From Paenibacillus lautus NBRC 15380 (GTDB lineage: Bacteria; Bacillota; Bacilli; Paenibacillales; Paenibacillaceae): 64,000 bases of DNA. The notes beneath the pieces were generated by a model. The model made no database searches and was not told the origin of the DNA. It worked only from the letters and a program-made list of their open reading frames with translations. Position numbers and translations under genes: made by a program. The stretch lies in the NCBI RefSeq assembly GCF_004000945.1, contig NZ_BIMF01000013.1, forward strand, positions 1 through 64,000, written 5' to 3'. Below are positions 54,095 to 62,631 of this stretch, in pieces (position 1 is the first letter of the stretch; every line of letters starts with the position of its first letter).

Positions 54095-54838
54095 ATGAAG
54101 TTTGAATCCAAGGTTGTCATTGTGACGGGAGGCGCCAGCGGGATCGGTGAAGCAGCGGTAAGGCTTTTTGTAGAAGAGGGAGCCAAGGTTGTTATCGCCG
54201 ATTATTCGGACCGGGGACAGGCAGTTTCCGATGAGTTAAGAGGAGCAGGCTTTGAAACGCTGTTCGTTAAGACGGATGTAACCCAAGAACAGGAAGTTGC
54301 GAATATGGTGAAGCAGACGGTTGAGCATTTTGGCCGTGTCGATGTATTGTTCGCCAATGCAGGCATTGCTCATGATGCCCCTGCCGATCAGTTGTCGATG
54401 GACAACTGGCAAAGAACGATTGATATTAATCTAACAGGAGTGTTCCTGTGCGATAAATATGTAATCCAGCAAATGTTATCCCAAGGAACCGGAGGGGCGA
54501 TCGTAAACTGCGGCTCAATCCATAGCCATGTCGGAAAAGCGGGCGTTACCGCCTATGCTTCCGCTAAGGGAGGCGTTAAGCTGTTAACCCAGTCGATGAG
54601 CGCGGATTACGCTCCTAAAGGGATCCGGGTTAATGCCGTATGTCCGGGATATATCGATACTCCTCTTATTCAGGGAAGAACAGAAGCGATCACCCAGCAC
54701 CTGGTCGGCCTTCATCCGATGGGCCGCTTGGGACAACCGGAAGAAGTAGCCAAAGCCGTGTTGTTCCTCGCCAGTGAAGATGCGTCCTTCATTACAGGCA
54801 CGAGCTTGCTGGTGGATGGCGGATATACAGCCGTATAA
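54095..54838 (+). CDS. Short-chain dehydrogenase/reductase
   Basis: 247 residues of the classical SDR fold. The cofactor loop is VTGGASGIGEAAVRLF; NAG appears at LFANAGIAHD; the catalytic Ser is in GSIHSHVGKAG and Tyr/Lys in YASAKGG; PGYID and the C-terminal FITGTSLLVDGGYTAV are normal. Asp at the end of strand 2 (VVIADYSDRG) suggests NAD rather than NADP. AGGAG precedes the ATG. Substrate unknown; single gene. Confidence 0.9.
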   Translation: MKFESKVVIVTGGASGIGEAAVRLFVEEGAKVVIADYSDRGQAVSDELRGAGFETLFVKTDVTQEQEVANMVKQTVEHFGRVDVLFANAGIAHDAPADQLSMDNWQRTIDINLTGVFLCDKYVIQQMLSQGTGGAIVNCGSIHSHVGKAGVTAYASAKGGVKLLTQSMSADYAPKGIRVNAVCPGYIDTPLIQGRTEAITQHLVGLHPMGRLGQPEEVAKAVLFLASEDASFITGTSLLVDGGYTAV

Positions 54839-54844
54839 ATGAAG

Positions 54845-54877
54845 AAAAGCCCCGGTATTAGAATCGGGGCTTTTTTT
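54845..54877. terminator. Terminator between SDR and collagen-like genes
   Basis: AAAAGCCCCG pairs with CGGGGCTTTT across a 10-nt loop, then T-run. The A-run on the other side lets it serve the facing collagen-like gene as well. Confidence 0.85.
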
Positions 54878-54895
54878 GCAGGAGGAAAGCGAAAC

Positions 54896-55660
54896 TTATA
54901 TAATGCTGACGCCAGCGCTGCCGTAACCCGCCACTGCAGTGATAAGAGTTGTGCCAGCAGCTGTTGCCGAGAATACCATTAACAAACGGGTATTGGCTGC
55001 TACCGGAATGGCCAGGCCTTCTACGAATCCATTGCTTACCGTTCCGAGACTTACAACGCCTGTGAGCGGCGGAGCCAGCGTAACAAGAGCGCCTGGTATT
55101 GGTGCGAAAGTATTGCTCGTAGCCGGCGCACTGTACAGTTGGGCTGTGATTGTAACCGTGGTTCCTGTCAGGGTAAGCGCCGCAGTAGTGCTAAAGGTAG
55201 CGGACAGTGCAGTTATGGTACCAGCTCGTGGCGTGTTAAATGCGAAGTCAAGTGCAGTACCTGCTGCTCCCGTAAGGTCGATCGTTCCGCCAGCGAGGGT
55301 AACGGTAGGGCCGGAAATACCAAAGCCCACCAGACCGATTGTACCTACTAATCCGCCTAAAACGGTCGTCAGAGCAAGCGGTGTACCTGATGCGAATGGG
55401 ATGATGGCTCCTCCGGCAGGAGCTCCTGTAGCCCCTGTAGCCCCAGTAGCTCCAGCAGGTCCGACGGCTCCAGCCGGTCCGACAGGTCCGACAGGCCCGA
55501 CAGGTCCAGCCGGTCCGGCAGGTCCAGCAGGTCCAGCAGGTCCAGCAGGTCCAGCAATACCGGTTGTCGGTCCGGCAGGTCCGACAGGCCCGATAGGTCC
55601 AGCCGGTCCAACCGGTCCGATAGGACCTTGAGGACCTACAGGTCCACGGATAGCTCTTGG
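54896..55660 (-). repeat. Gly-Pro-X coding repeats in the collagen stalk
   Basis: At 55420-55640 the DNA is a nearly perfect run of 9-nt units (GGTCCAGCA/GGTCCGACA on the plus strand) encoding G-P-A and G-P-V triplets. Exact unit copies such as five successive GGTCCAGCA blocks near 55515-55558 suggest replication slippage or recombination. The start and end given cover the gene part that holds them. Confidence 0.6.
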
Positions 55661-55795
55661 GCTTCGACGCTTTTTAACAACACAGACATGGTCACCATGA
55701 CCATGAGACGGGCATTTCTTTTTCTTAGCGTGAATTACATTTTTCTCTATTTTTTTTAGGGTACACAATATTTTCTTTCTAGAAGAACGATCCAA
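54896..55795 (-). CDS. Collagen-like exosporium protein (BclA/BclB type)
   Basis: 299 residues. A basic N-terminus with a His/Cys patch ([19 protein letters not shown]) is followed by about 30 G-P-V/A/I triplets (residues about 50-125), a collagen triple-helix stalk. The beta-rich C-terminal head of about 165 residues ([20 protein letters not shown]) resembles the BclB exosporium head. TTG 55795 is the better start: AAAGGAG abuts the GTG at 55804 but stands 9 nt before the TTG. Spore-surface display is inferred from the family. Low-complexity repeats make the stalk length prone to change. Confidence 0.82.
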   Translation of the reverse strand: MDRSSRKKILCTLKKIEKNVIHAKKKKCPSHGHGDHVCVVKKRRSPRAIRGPVGPQGPIGPVGPAGPIGPVGPAGPTTGIAGPAGPAGPAGPAGPAGPVGPVGPVGPAGAVGPAGATGATGATGAPAGGAIIPFASGTPLALTTVLGGLVGTIGLVGFGISGPTVTLAGGTIDLTGAAGTALDFAFNTPRAGTITALSATFSTTAALTLTGTTVTITAQLYSAPATSNTFAPIPGALVTLAPPLTGVVSLGTVSNGFVEGLAIPVAANTRLLMVFSATAAGTTLITAVAGYGSAGVSII

Positions 55796-56045
55796 GTAAA
55801 GCACCTCCTTTAGATTTGTTTTATACTACGCAAATGTTTTCTGTACTGCATGGGTTAATAGCGTATAAATGATAGATAAACACCTATAATTTCCAGAATG
55901 TACGCTAGCCCCGGAGGCATTCATCTATTGACGAATAGCAAAAACCATAGGGTGAATTTCAAATTTCCATACGAAGTTCATAGGCTTATTACGCAGCGTT
56001 TCAAAAAAAATTAGGCATTACATGTAAAACAAGCTGGAATCGGAA

Positions 56046-57278
56046 GTGAGAAGTTATTGCCGAAGCTTTCAGACGGTTTTTGACAAAGCCCGGAATGCAA
56101 AGCTGTGGGATACGCAGGGCAATGAATACATTGATTTTTTTGCGGGAGCCGGCGCTTTAAATTACGGACATAACAATGAGAAGATTCGCGAGAAGCTGGT
56201 CGACTACATCTTGAAGGACGGCGTCACGCATAGCCTGGATATGGCTACGGATGCGAAGGAAACCTTTCTGACCCGATTTCAGGAGGTCATCCTGAAGCCG
56301 CGCGGGTGGGATCACAAAGTGATGTTTCCGGGTCCGACCGGAACGAATGCCGTAGAGGCAGCGCTCAAAATCGCACGCAAAGTGACAGGACGCAGCACGG
56401 TTCTGTGCTTCACGAATGCCTTTCATGGCATGTCGCTGGGATCGCTGGCGGTTACCGGCAATGCCTTCAAGCGCCAAGGCGCCGGCGTCGATTTGAACCA
56501 TTCGGTATTTATGCCGTATGACGGTTACTTTGGCGACGACGTGGATACGATGGCATATATGGAGAAGCTTCTGAATGATCCGGGAAGCGGCATTCCGCTT
56601 CCGGCCGCGGTGATCGTCGAGGCGGTGCAGGGGGAAGGCGGATTGAACGCCGCCAGCCGGGAATGGCTGCAGAAACTGGCACTCATTTGCAAGGATAAGG
56701 GGATGCTGCTTATTCTGGATGATATTCAGATGGGCTGCGGCAGAACCGGACCGTTCTTTAGTTTTGATGATGCTGGCATTGTGCCGGATATTGTATGTCT
56801 TTCGAAATCGATCGGCGGCTTTGGCTTGCCGATGGCGATTACGCTGATCAAACCGGAGATCGATATATGGGAGCCGGGGGAGCATAACGGTACCTTCCGG
56901 GGTAATAATCTCGGATTCGTTGCCGCGGCCGAAGCGCTGAATTATTGGAAAACAAAAGATTTTCAGCTTGATATCGGCATTCGGGAGAATCGGATCCGCC
57001 AATCATTGGAAGGCGTTGTGAAGGATTACCCTCGGCTCGGCGGCGAAATCCGCGGCAGAGGCATGATTCAAAGGGTTGCTTTTGCTAAGCCGGAGCTCGC
57101 AGGAAGGCTGTCCGAAATGGCCTTTGAGCAAGGACTGATTATGGAAACGTCAGGCCCGCATAGCGAGGTAGCGAAGCTGATGCCGCCGCTGACGATTGAA
57201 ATGAACACATTGGCACAGGGATTGGGGATATTTGAGAACAGTATGAAACAATTAGCTGCAGAGGAGAGGTTGTCATGA
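56046..57278 (+). CDS. ectB: Diaminobutyrate-2-oxoglutarate aminotransferase (EctB)
   Basis: A PLP enzyme of 410 residues making L-2,4-diaminobutyrate from aspartate semialdehyde, first step of ectoine synthesis. Landmarks: SYCRSFQTVFDKA, FFAGAGALNYGHNN, PGPTGTNAVEAALKIARK, LILDDIQMGCGRTG, and the PLP Lys in CLSKSIGGFG. The annotated start GTG 56046 is forced: in the same frame the natural N-terminus NKLESE is preceded by TAA at 56025-56027, directly after an ATG at 56022. So a nonsense change at codon 2 is likely, and translation, if any, begins internally. No ectA gene lies upstream. Confidence 0.88.
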   Translation: MRSYCRSFQTVFDKARNAKLWDTQGNEYIDFFAGAGALNYGHNNEKIREKLVDYILKDGVTHSLDMATDAKETFLTRFQEVILKPRGWDHKVMFPGPTGTNAVEAALKIARKVTGRSTVLCFTNAFHGMSLGSLAVTGNAFKRQGAGVDLNHSVFMPYDGYFGDDVDTMAYMEKLLNDPGSGIPLPAAVIVEAVQGEGGLNAASREWLQKLALICKDKGMLLILDDIQMGCGRTGPFFSFDDAGIVPDIVCLSKSIGGFGLPMAITLIKPEIDIWEPGEHNGTFRGNNLGFVAAAEALNYWKTKDFQLDIGIRENRIRQSLEGVVKDYPRLGGEIRGRGMIQRVAFAKPELAGRLSEMAFEQGLIMETSGPHSEVAKLMPPLTIEMNTLAQGLGIFENSMKQLAAEERLS

Positions 57279-57667
57279 TCGTTAAACATTTGGAAGAGAT
57301 CGTGGATACCAAGGACGATATCGATACCCAGACATGGAATTCGAGAAGGCTGCTGCTGACCAAGGACGGCATGGGCTTTTCTCTCAATGATACCCTCATC
57401 AAGGCCGGAACGGAGACGCTGATCTGGTACAAAAACCACGTCGAAGCCGTGTACTGCATCGAAGGGGAGGGGGAAATCGAGGTTATCGGGGGTGAAACCT
57501 ACTCGATATCTCCTGGGATGATGTACGCGCTGGACGGTCATGAGAAGCATTATTTGAGAGCACGTTCGCAAATGCGGATGGTCTGCGTATTCAATCCGCC
57601 GCTTACCGGTGCTGAAGTTCACGATGAAGAAGGAACCTATCCGCTGCTCGCCCCAATTTCAGACTAA
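57275..57667 (+). CDS. ectC: Ectoine synthase (EctC)
   Basis: A cupin-fold enzyme of 130 residues cyclising N-acetyl-diaminobutyrate to ectoine. TWNSRRLLLTKDGMGFSLND, VEAVYCIEGEGEIEV, and GHEKHYLRARSQMRMVCVFN carry the metal-binding residues (E57, Y84/85 and H92-like positions by family). It overlaps ectB by 4 nt (ATGA). GAGAGG precedes the ATG. Intact as far as can be seen; without EctA its substrate would have to come from elsewhere. Confidence 0.92.
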   Translation: MIVKHLEEIVDTKDDIDTQTWNSRRLLLTKDGMGFSLNDTLIKAGTETLIWYKNHVEAVYCIEGEGEIEVIGGETYSISPGMMYALDGHEKHYLRARSQMRMVCVFNPPLTGAEVHDEEGTYPLLAPISD

Positions 57668-57681
57668 GGAGATGATATGCG

Positions 57682-57861
57682 ATGAGTAATAATCATGTGT
57701 CGGCCCTTCAGGAAAAAGAACTGGACGTTTATCCTTCAAGAGTGCAGATGCCGCGGAGCAATATTTTTATGGTCTATAACAGCGTGGAGAATAAGGTCAA
57801 GCAGCCGTACTCGGGCCAGAAGCCAAGACCGGAGTATATCGCCACTCGTGATTCTCTATGA
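57682..57861 (+). pseudogene. ectD: ectD (ectoine hydroxylase) internal-deletion remnant
   Basis: A 59-codon frame starting at ATG 57682 after AAGGAGATGA. Its first 22 residues ([16 protein letters not shown]) match the beginning of EctD; the next 37 ([20 protein letters not shown], then [11 protein letters not shown]) match its very end. About 240 residues, with the whole iron and oxoglutarate site, are missing, and the join is in frame. The remnant follows ectC by 14 bp as ectD does in ectABCD operons, and its stop overlaps the next start (ATGA). Confidence 0.82.
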
Positions 57862-58388
57862 TCTCGCTGCCGCTTATCGGCTCCATCATCGGCATCAACG
57901 TGGTCTATGTCTCAATCTTTTCGCTGCGGCTGATTCTGATGATCAAAGGCAGAAGGGGGATCGCCTCCCTTCTGGCCATGCTCGAGGTATTCGTCTACTT
58001 GCTCGGCCTCAATCTTGTCCTGCAAAATCTGGACAATCCCTTTAATATGGCGGCCTATTGCCTGGGCTTTGGCCTCGGTGTATATGCCGGCAGCCGGATT
58101 GAGGAGTATTTGGCGCTTGGATATATCGTGGTACAGGTCATTGTCAATTCCGTTGAGACGAACCTGGCGATGAACCTGCGGGAGAAGGGATATGGCGTGA
58201 CCGCCTGGGAAGCGGATGGCAAGGATGGCAAACGGCTCGTGCTTCAAGTTCTCGTGAAACGGAAGAACGAGCGTCGGTTGATGGAGTCACTATCCAAAAT
58301 GTCGCCGCAGGCGTTCATTATCTCCCATGAACCGAAAAGCTTTAAAGGCGGCTTCTGGGTACGATTGACGGAAGGACGCAAATTGTAG
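57858..58388 (+). CDS. DUF2179/UPF0316 membrane protein
   Basis: 176 residues: three membrane helices in the first 90 ([58 protein letters not shown]), then a cytosolic DUF2179 domain ([33 protein letters not shown]) that elsewhere is a small sensor domain. Its ATG overlaps the ectD remnant stop. It may have gained its place in the operon by the deletion. Function unknown. Confidence 0.82.
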   Translation: MISLPLIGSIIGINVVYVSIFSLRLILMIKGRRGIASLLAMLEVFVYLLGLNLVLQNLDNPFNMAAYCLGFGLGVYAGSRIEEYLALGYIVVQVIVNSVETNLAMNLREKGYGVTAWEADGKDGKRLVLQVLVKRKNERRLMESLSKMSPQAFIISHEPKSFKGGFWVRLTEGRKL

Positions 58389-58411
58389 CGCGCCTTTAAC
58401 AGGATACAGGA

Positions 58412-58446
58412 AAGCCTGCTTCGGAACCCGGTTCTGGAGCAGGCTT
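58412..58446. terminator. Hairpin after the DUF2179 gene
   Basis: AAGCCTGCTTCGGAACC pairs with GGTTCTGGAGCAGGCTT, two mismatches, loop of one or two bases; only a weak T-run (TATTTC). It also lies after the facing DinB gene's terminator region. Confidence 0.5.
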
Positions 58447-58526
58447 ATTTCGGTGCGGCATTTGTCTGCATGCTAACAGGGAGGAATTTCCGGATCAGGG
58501 ACGATTGCCGATATGCAGCGAGTCAT

Positions 58527-59048
58527 TTAGGTAAGAACCAACTCCGGTTCACTCTGGTACCAAAAAAAAGCGTAGTCGGTCATCGCTGAGGAGCTCCCGA
58601 GCTGCCGCAGCATGGCGGCAATATTTCCACGATGGTAGGTGCCGTGGTTCACGACATGCAGCATGATCTCGGACAGGCGGGTATCCCGGATGCCGGCATA
58701 AGGATTATCCAATCGGATCATCCGCTCCATATCAGGCTGCTGGCGGAGAAAGGCCGTGAATCGCTCTGATAGTTCGATAAACCTGAGGTTTAGGTCCTCC
58801 AGTGAAATGGCCTCAAGCTCCTCCCGAAGCTGGAAGGCTTCTGCTAAAGCAAGGCTCATGTCCATCCCGGACAAAATGTTCATCCATCCGAGATCTGCCG
58901 TGTAGATGTGAATCAACGCTTCGGATACGGTTGGGAAAATGCTCGTTATTTTCCGGTTGTACAATTCGCCCGGCAGCTCCAGCAGACGGTTGAATATCGC
59001 TTGGTTGGCCCATACATGGTACTCATACATTTTTACAGGATAGTTCAT
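58527..59048 (-). CDS. DinB-family protein
   Basis: A four-helix-bundle protein of 173 residues of the DinB/YfiT metalloenzyme superfamily. The three metal His are visible: EALIHIYTADLGW, then MLHVVNHGTYHRGNIAAMLR, the family signature. Some members are thiol-dependent transferases; this one's substrate is unknown. GGGGACG precedes the ATG. It is 75 bp after the YafY-type regulator and likely in its operon. Confidence 0.88.
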   Translation of the reverse strand: MNYPVKMYEYHVWANQAIFNRLLELPGELYNRKITSIFPTVSEALIHIYTADLGWMNILSGMDMSLALAEAFQLREELEAISLEDLNLRFIELSERFTAFLRQQPDMERMIRLDNPYAGIRDTRLSEIMLHVVNHGTYHRGNIAAMLRQLGSSSAMTDYAFFWYQSEPELVLT

Positions 59049-59123
59049 CGTGATCGTCCCCTTTGGCTTCGTGTTTTTGCTTTCTTGGGAACATTGTAAA
59101 TAAAAAAGTATGACAGCGGACTG

Positions 59124-60083
59124 TCATACTTTTGCGTAAACCTGCAGCATTTTTTCTAATTTGGATTGCATGCGCGTTCTTAAGTTAGCGGGCTCGATGA
59201 TCTCGATATCCTCGCCAAAGCTCAGCAGGGTAGACCAGAACCACCAGGAATCCGGATGTTCGACCTTGAACGTGAGACGGAGCGAGCCGTCATCATGAAA
59301 TTCCCGCTGTACATCATAGAATTGATCCATCGCTTTGGCCAAGGCACGGGGGGATACGTGAAGGATAACTTCTATCGCATCGGATGAAGGTTCCCAGCTG
59401 TGCTGCTCCCCTGGGTGGAACGGATTCTGCTCTTGAAGATGGGGCCCGTGCGTGTGCTCCTCCGAATGCTGGTGCTGAAAGGGCTCGGCGGATGTGGACA
59501 GCTCCGACATTCTCGAAATGCGGAATTCGCGGTAATCGGCCCTTGTTCTGCAGAAACCGTACAGATACCAGGATCCGAATTTATACATGAGTCGCAGGGG
59601 CTCGACTTTACGGTGAATGCGTTCATTCTTGGCGCTTATGTATTGAAAGGAGATCACATGCTTGTCGGTAATGGCTCGGCGAAGGAGACGGAGGCTTTCG
59701 TTGTAAGAGCGCCAGCTCCCGATATCCATGGACAATCCCTGCGATGCGGAATTGGCGGAACGATCAATGGTCTGCAGACGCTGAATGGTATCCATGGCCC
59801 GTTCATCCTCAAACACCGTTGACATGCTGTGCAGGATGGTGATCAGGGCGCTGACATCGTAGGAGCCGAGCAAGCTTTTGTCCATCTTGTATTGCTCCAT
59901 AATGCCATACCCGCCGTTCACCCCTTGATACGATACAACCGGAATGCCGGCTGCGCAGATCGCATCGATGTCGCGGTATATGGTTCGCTGGGACACGTTA
60001 TATTTCTCTGCCAGGGCAGACGCCGACAGAATCTCGTTGTTCAGCAGCATGTAAATCATGGATATGAGCCGCTCCAGTTTCAT
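59124..60083 (-). CDS. YafY-type WYL/HTH_11 transcriptional regulator
   Basis: 319 residues. The N-terminal winged helix (MKLERLISMIYMLLNNEILS, SQRTIYRDIDAICAAGIPVV) is followed by the WYL domain (FGSWYLYGFCRTRADYREF) and the WCX domain (ALAKAMDQFYDVQREFHD). Between WYL and WCX is an unusual His-rich stretch (FQHQHSEEHTHGPHLQEQ, then FHPGEQHSW) with nine His in about 30 residues, which I would not expect in the family; it may bind metal. It probably controls itself and the DinB gene. Confidence 0.88.
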   Translation of the reverse strand: MKLERLISMIYMLLNNEILSASALAEKYNVSQRTIYRDIDAICAAGIPVVSYQGVNGGYGIMEQYKMDKSLLGSYDVSALITILHSMSTVFEDERAMDTIQRLQTIDRSANSASQGLSMDIGSWRSYNESLRLLRRAITDKHVISFQYISAKNERIHRKVEPLRLMYKFGSWYLYGFCRTRADYREFRISRMSELSTSAEPFQHQHSEEHTHGPHLQEQNPFHPGEQHSWEPSSDAIEVILHVSPRALAKAMDQFYDVQREFHDDGSLRLTFKVEHPDSWWFWSTLLSFGEDIEIIEPANLRTRMQSKLEKMLQVYAKV

Positions 60084-60330
60084 CGGTACACTCTCCTATC
60101 ATAATTGGATCTATTCTCCAATGATTCCGTATTATATCATAGGTTTTATTAAGTAAGGAGAGGAGATGCCGGGTGAGACGGAAAATGAAATCTCTACTGT
60201 TATTAACGAGAAGGAATATACTGCAGGGATCGTTCATGCGGAGTGGCGGATCCTGAGCGACTTTTGTTCCCTTTCCACCAATTTTGCCGTACAATATAGG
60301 GAATTCTATAATACAAGGAGTGTGAGCCTC

Positions 60331-60555
60331 ATGGCCCGTACCAAAACGCAAAAAGCGCTCCGCAAAGCGGAACGTGCCGGAACATGGTCAGCCATCTCGA
60401 TGAGAAAGACCAACGAAGATTACAGTGCGCTGTCACAGCATGTGAGAGTGAAGCCGACCAAACAGGAACAATGGAATAAGATCAAACACAGAAAGCGGAT
60501 CGGAGACGATGGCGCTTTTTTTGTTGGTTTCGAAGGATGTGATATAGTACGCTAG
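60331..60555 (+). CDS. Small basic hypothetical protein
   Basis: 74 residues, about a quarter Lys/Arg (ARTKTQKALRKAERAG; KIKHRKRIGDD), no membrane segment. ATG 60331 is chosen because AAGGAG is 10 nt upstream; the frame extends to 60166 without a site. It lies 28 bp before the RNase H gene and may be nucleic-acid binding. The family is unknown to me. Confidence 0.65.
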   Translation: MARTKTQKALRKAERAGTWSAISMRKTNEDYSALSQHVRVKPTKQEQWNKIKHRKRIGDDGAFFVGFEGCDIVR

Positions 60556-60583
60556 AGAGGTTAGTTCAGGATGGAGGTTTATG

Positions 60584-61246
60584 ATGGCGAAGCAAAAATA
60601 TTATGTAGTCTGGGTAGGTAAAGTGCCCGGAATTTATACAAGCTGGGGCGACTGCCAACAGCAGGTAAATCAGTTTACAGGCGCGAAGTTCAAGGCGTTC
60701 GAATCCCGAAGCGAAGCGGAACAGGCTTATGCGGCAGGTTATAAAAATTACTGGGGGCAGCAGTCCGGAAGCAAGTCGGGCAGCTCAGGCTCCAAGAGCT
60801 ACAAGCGCAGCAGCACATCTGCCGCTGAAGAACCGGGTGAGATCGATTATGACAGCATCTCCGTAGATGTGGGGACGCGGGGAAACCCGGGACCCGTCGA
60901 GTATAAAGGCGTGGATACGCAGACGGGTGATATTCTGTTCTCGTGCGGACCGATTTCAAAGGGAACGAACAATCTCGGCGAGTTTCTGGCCATCGTTCAC
61001 GCGCTGGCTTACCTGAAGAAAATCGGCAGCACCAAAACGGTGTACAGCGACTCCATGAATGCGCTCAAATGGCTGAAGCAGAAGAAGGTGGTCTCCACGC
61101 TGCCGCGCGATGCGTCCACCAAAGAGATCTGGGATCTGGTGGACCGGGCCGAGCACTGGCTCCGTACCAATACATATGAGAACAAGGTACTGAAATGGCA
61201 AACGAAGAGCTGGGGAGAAATAAAGGCCGATTACGGGCGCAAATAA
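60584..61246 (+). CDS. Ribonuclease H with viroplasmin-like domain
   Basis: 220 residues. The N-terminal caulimovirus viroplasmin/hybrid-binding domain (YYVVWVGKVPGIYTSWGDCQ) is joined by a Ser/Gly/Lys linker (about 62-85) to an RNase H fold (ISVDVGTRGNPGPVEYKGVD, NLGEFLAIVHALAYLKK, VYSDSMNALKWLKQKK). The family's catalytic acids are seen as D in SVDVG, E in GEF and D in YSDS. It would cut RNA in RNA-DNA hybrids. GGAGG is 6 nt before ATG 60584; an ATG directly before it is too close. Confidence 0.85.
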   Translation: MAKQKYYVVWVGKVPGIYTSWGDCQQQVNQFTGAKFKAFESRSEAEQAYAAGYKNYWGQQSGSKSGSSGSKSYKRSSTSAAEEPGEIDYDSISVDVGTRGNPGPVEYKGVDTQTGDILFSCGPISKGTNNLGEFLAIVHALAYLKKIGSTKTVYSDSMNALKWLKQKKVVSTLPRDASTKEIWDLVDRAEHWLRTNTYENKVLKWQTKSWGEIKADYGRK

Positions 61247-61336
61247 AAGAGCAGTAGGAAACCGTTCGAAGTTGTATAAAGCCGTAGTTTTGATATCGAC
61301 GTCTTTGTTGTCACTGGGCGGCACCCTTACAATTAT

Positions 61337-61378
61337 AAAGCGAAGACAGGGAGGGCTTCCCTGTTTTCGCTTTTTTTT
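61337..61378 (+). terminator. Terminator of the RNase H operon
   Basis: AAAGCGAAGACAGGGA pairs with TCCCTGTTTTCGCTTT (one G-T pair) followed by eight T. It is about 90 bp after the RNase H stop. Confidence 0.85.
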
Positions 61379-61428
61379 GATACTCCATGGATCTAGGACT
61401 CAAATGCAAAAAAGTCCAAATCAAAGCA

Positions 61429-61508
61429 TGTGGATAATTCAAACGAAGGGCGCATGCTACACACCGGAAGGACTGTGCATAACACGATGAATGAGTTCGT
61501 TATACACA
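61429..61508. promoter_or_regulatory. DnaA-box cluster
   Basis: Three matches to the consensus TTATNCACA lie within 80 bp: TGTGGATAA (61429-61437, minus), TGTGCATAA (61474-61482, minus) and TTATACACA (61500-61508, plus). Near matches continue to 61696 (TTATCCAGC, TGTGGAGAA, GTTATCCCC, and GTGGATCTATCCAC, a palindrome at 61683-61696). The whole 61379-61743 stretch is non-coding. No origin genes lie nearby, so it resembles the non-origin DnaA-binding clusters known in Bacillus. Confidence 0.6.
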
Positions 61509-61743
61509 GAGTTATAAACATTATCCCCGTTCGTTCCGCATAAATCGAATTTCGATCTTATATTTCATGGAAGTTATCCAGCGTTTGTGAACAAATGTGG
61601 AGAAGTGCAAGCATAACTCCCCATTAACTCGAGGGAGGAGACGGGTTATCCCCAAGGCCGGTGGTCAGGCGCAACGCTTGCTGTGGATCTATCCACGATA
61701 CGATGACCTTTATACCGGGAGCCAGCGACGAGCACACTTAACC

Positions 61744-62631
61744 TTATTCCTTCTCGCGGACCTGCTTATAGTATTGATTGGGGGACATGCCGACATATTT
61801 TTTGAACACCTTGCTGAAATAAAACGGATCCTCCAGGCCGGTTAGATACCCGATCTCTCCGAAACTGAGGTGCGTGGCCTCGATTAATTCCTTCGCATGA
61901 TTGATTCGTACCTGATTCACATATCGCATGATCGTATGTCCGGTAAGCTTGGCGAACACCCGATTGATGTAATCATAATTGCATTCGAAACGCTGTTCGA
62001 TATCCGAGCTGATGATTTTCTCGGCGTAATGTTCATGGATGTAGTCAAGCAGCGCATGCACCTTCATATAGGACTTGGTGTGCGGGCTGTTTTTCTCCAG
62101 CTCATCGAATAGGCTCTCACGGGACAGCTCGATCAGCATTTCCATGAATTTGAGCGCGGTCAAACTGCGGTTAAAGTGCTCCCGTCTGTACAGCTGCAGC
62201 ATTTCGCCAAGAGCATGGTACATATGATGAAGGCTTTTTTTCTGGGTTAGCGTGCAGGTCTTGGGGAAATATAGCTGTCTGCTGTCGTCCTTGCCTGTCG
62301 TCTGGCTCTCGCCCATGATCCATTGCTTGGCCAGCAAGGATAAGGGGCGCTCGGGCGTTTGATGAATATCGGGGTGTTCAAAATGAATATAGTAGTAGTC
62401 GCACGGATGTCTCTGGGTTCCCTCGTGGTCCAGATGCGGTTCAAGGACCAGCAAGTCGCCTTTCTTGAGCACATGGGAAACGCCGTTCTCCCGCATATGA
62501 AGCTCGCCGCTCTTCACGAAATACAGAATATACTCGTGTGTGTTCCGCTTGAAATGAATCCAGGGGTTTTTGTAGGAGACAAATCCCATCAGTTTGATTC
62601 TTGGCACATAGTCAGCGTTCATCGATAGCAC
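61744..62631 (-). CDS. AraC-family regulator with cupin sensor
   Basis: 295 residues. An N-terminal cupin-type sugar-sensing half (EYILYFVKSGELHMRENG, KKGDLLVLEPHLDHEG) is followed by two HTH motifs in the last 100 residues (CNYDYINRVFAKLTGHTIMR, and HLSFGEIGYLTGLEDPFYFS). GTG 62631 is chosen since GAGAGGG precedes it by 9 nt; ATG 62622 is an alternative. It is divergent from the ThuA-like gene, probably its target. Confidence 0.88.
   Translation of the reverse strand: MLSMNADYVPRIKLMGFVSYKNPWIHFKRNTHEYILYFVKSGELHMRENGVSHVLKKGDLLVLEPHLDHEGTQRHPCDYYYIHFEHPDIHQTPERPLSLLAKQWIMGESQTTGKDDSRQLYFPKTCTLTQKKSLHHMYHALGEMLQLYRREHFNRSLTALKFMEMLIELSRESLFDELEKNSPHTKSYMKVHALLDYIHEHYAEKIISSDIEQRFECNYDYINRVFAKLTGHTIMRYVNQVRINHAKELIEATHLSFGEIGYLTGLEDPFYFSKVFKKYVGMSPNQYYKQVREKE

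Noticed and set aside
54939-55631. A 230-codon plus-strand frame rich in Pro, Ala and Gly opposite the collagen gene
   Set aside because: It is the antisense of Gly-Pro-X repeats, which naturally read as Gly-Pro-Ala; the minus strand has the ribosome site and the non-repeat head.
55805-56021. A remnant of ectA before ectB
   Set aside because: No frame in this stretch matches the diaminobutyrate acetyltransferase pattern that I know; only scattered short open runs.
61429-61700. The DnaA-box cluster as a chromosomal or plasmid origin
   Set aside because: No dnaA, dnaN or rep gene nearby and no clear AT-rich unwinding repeats.
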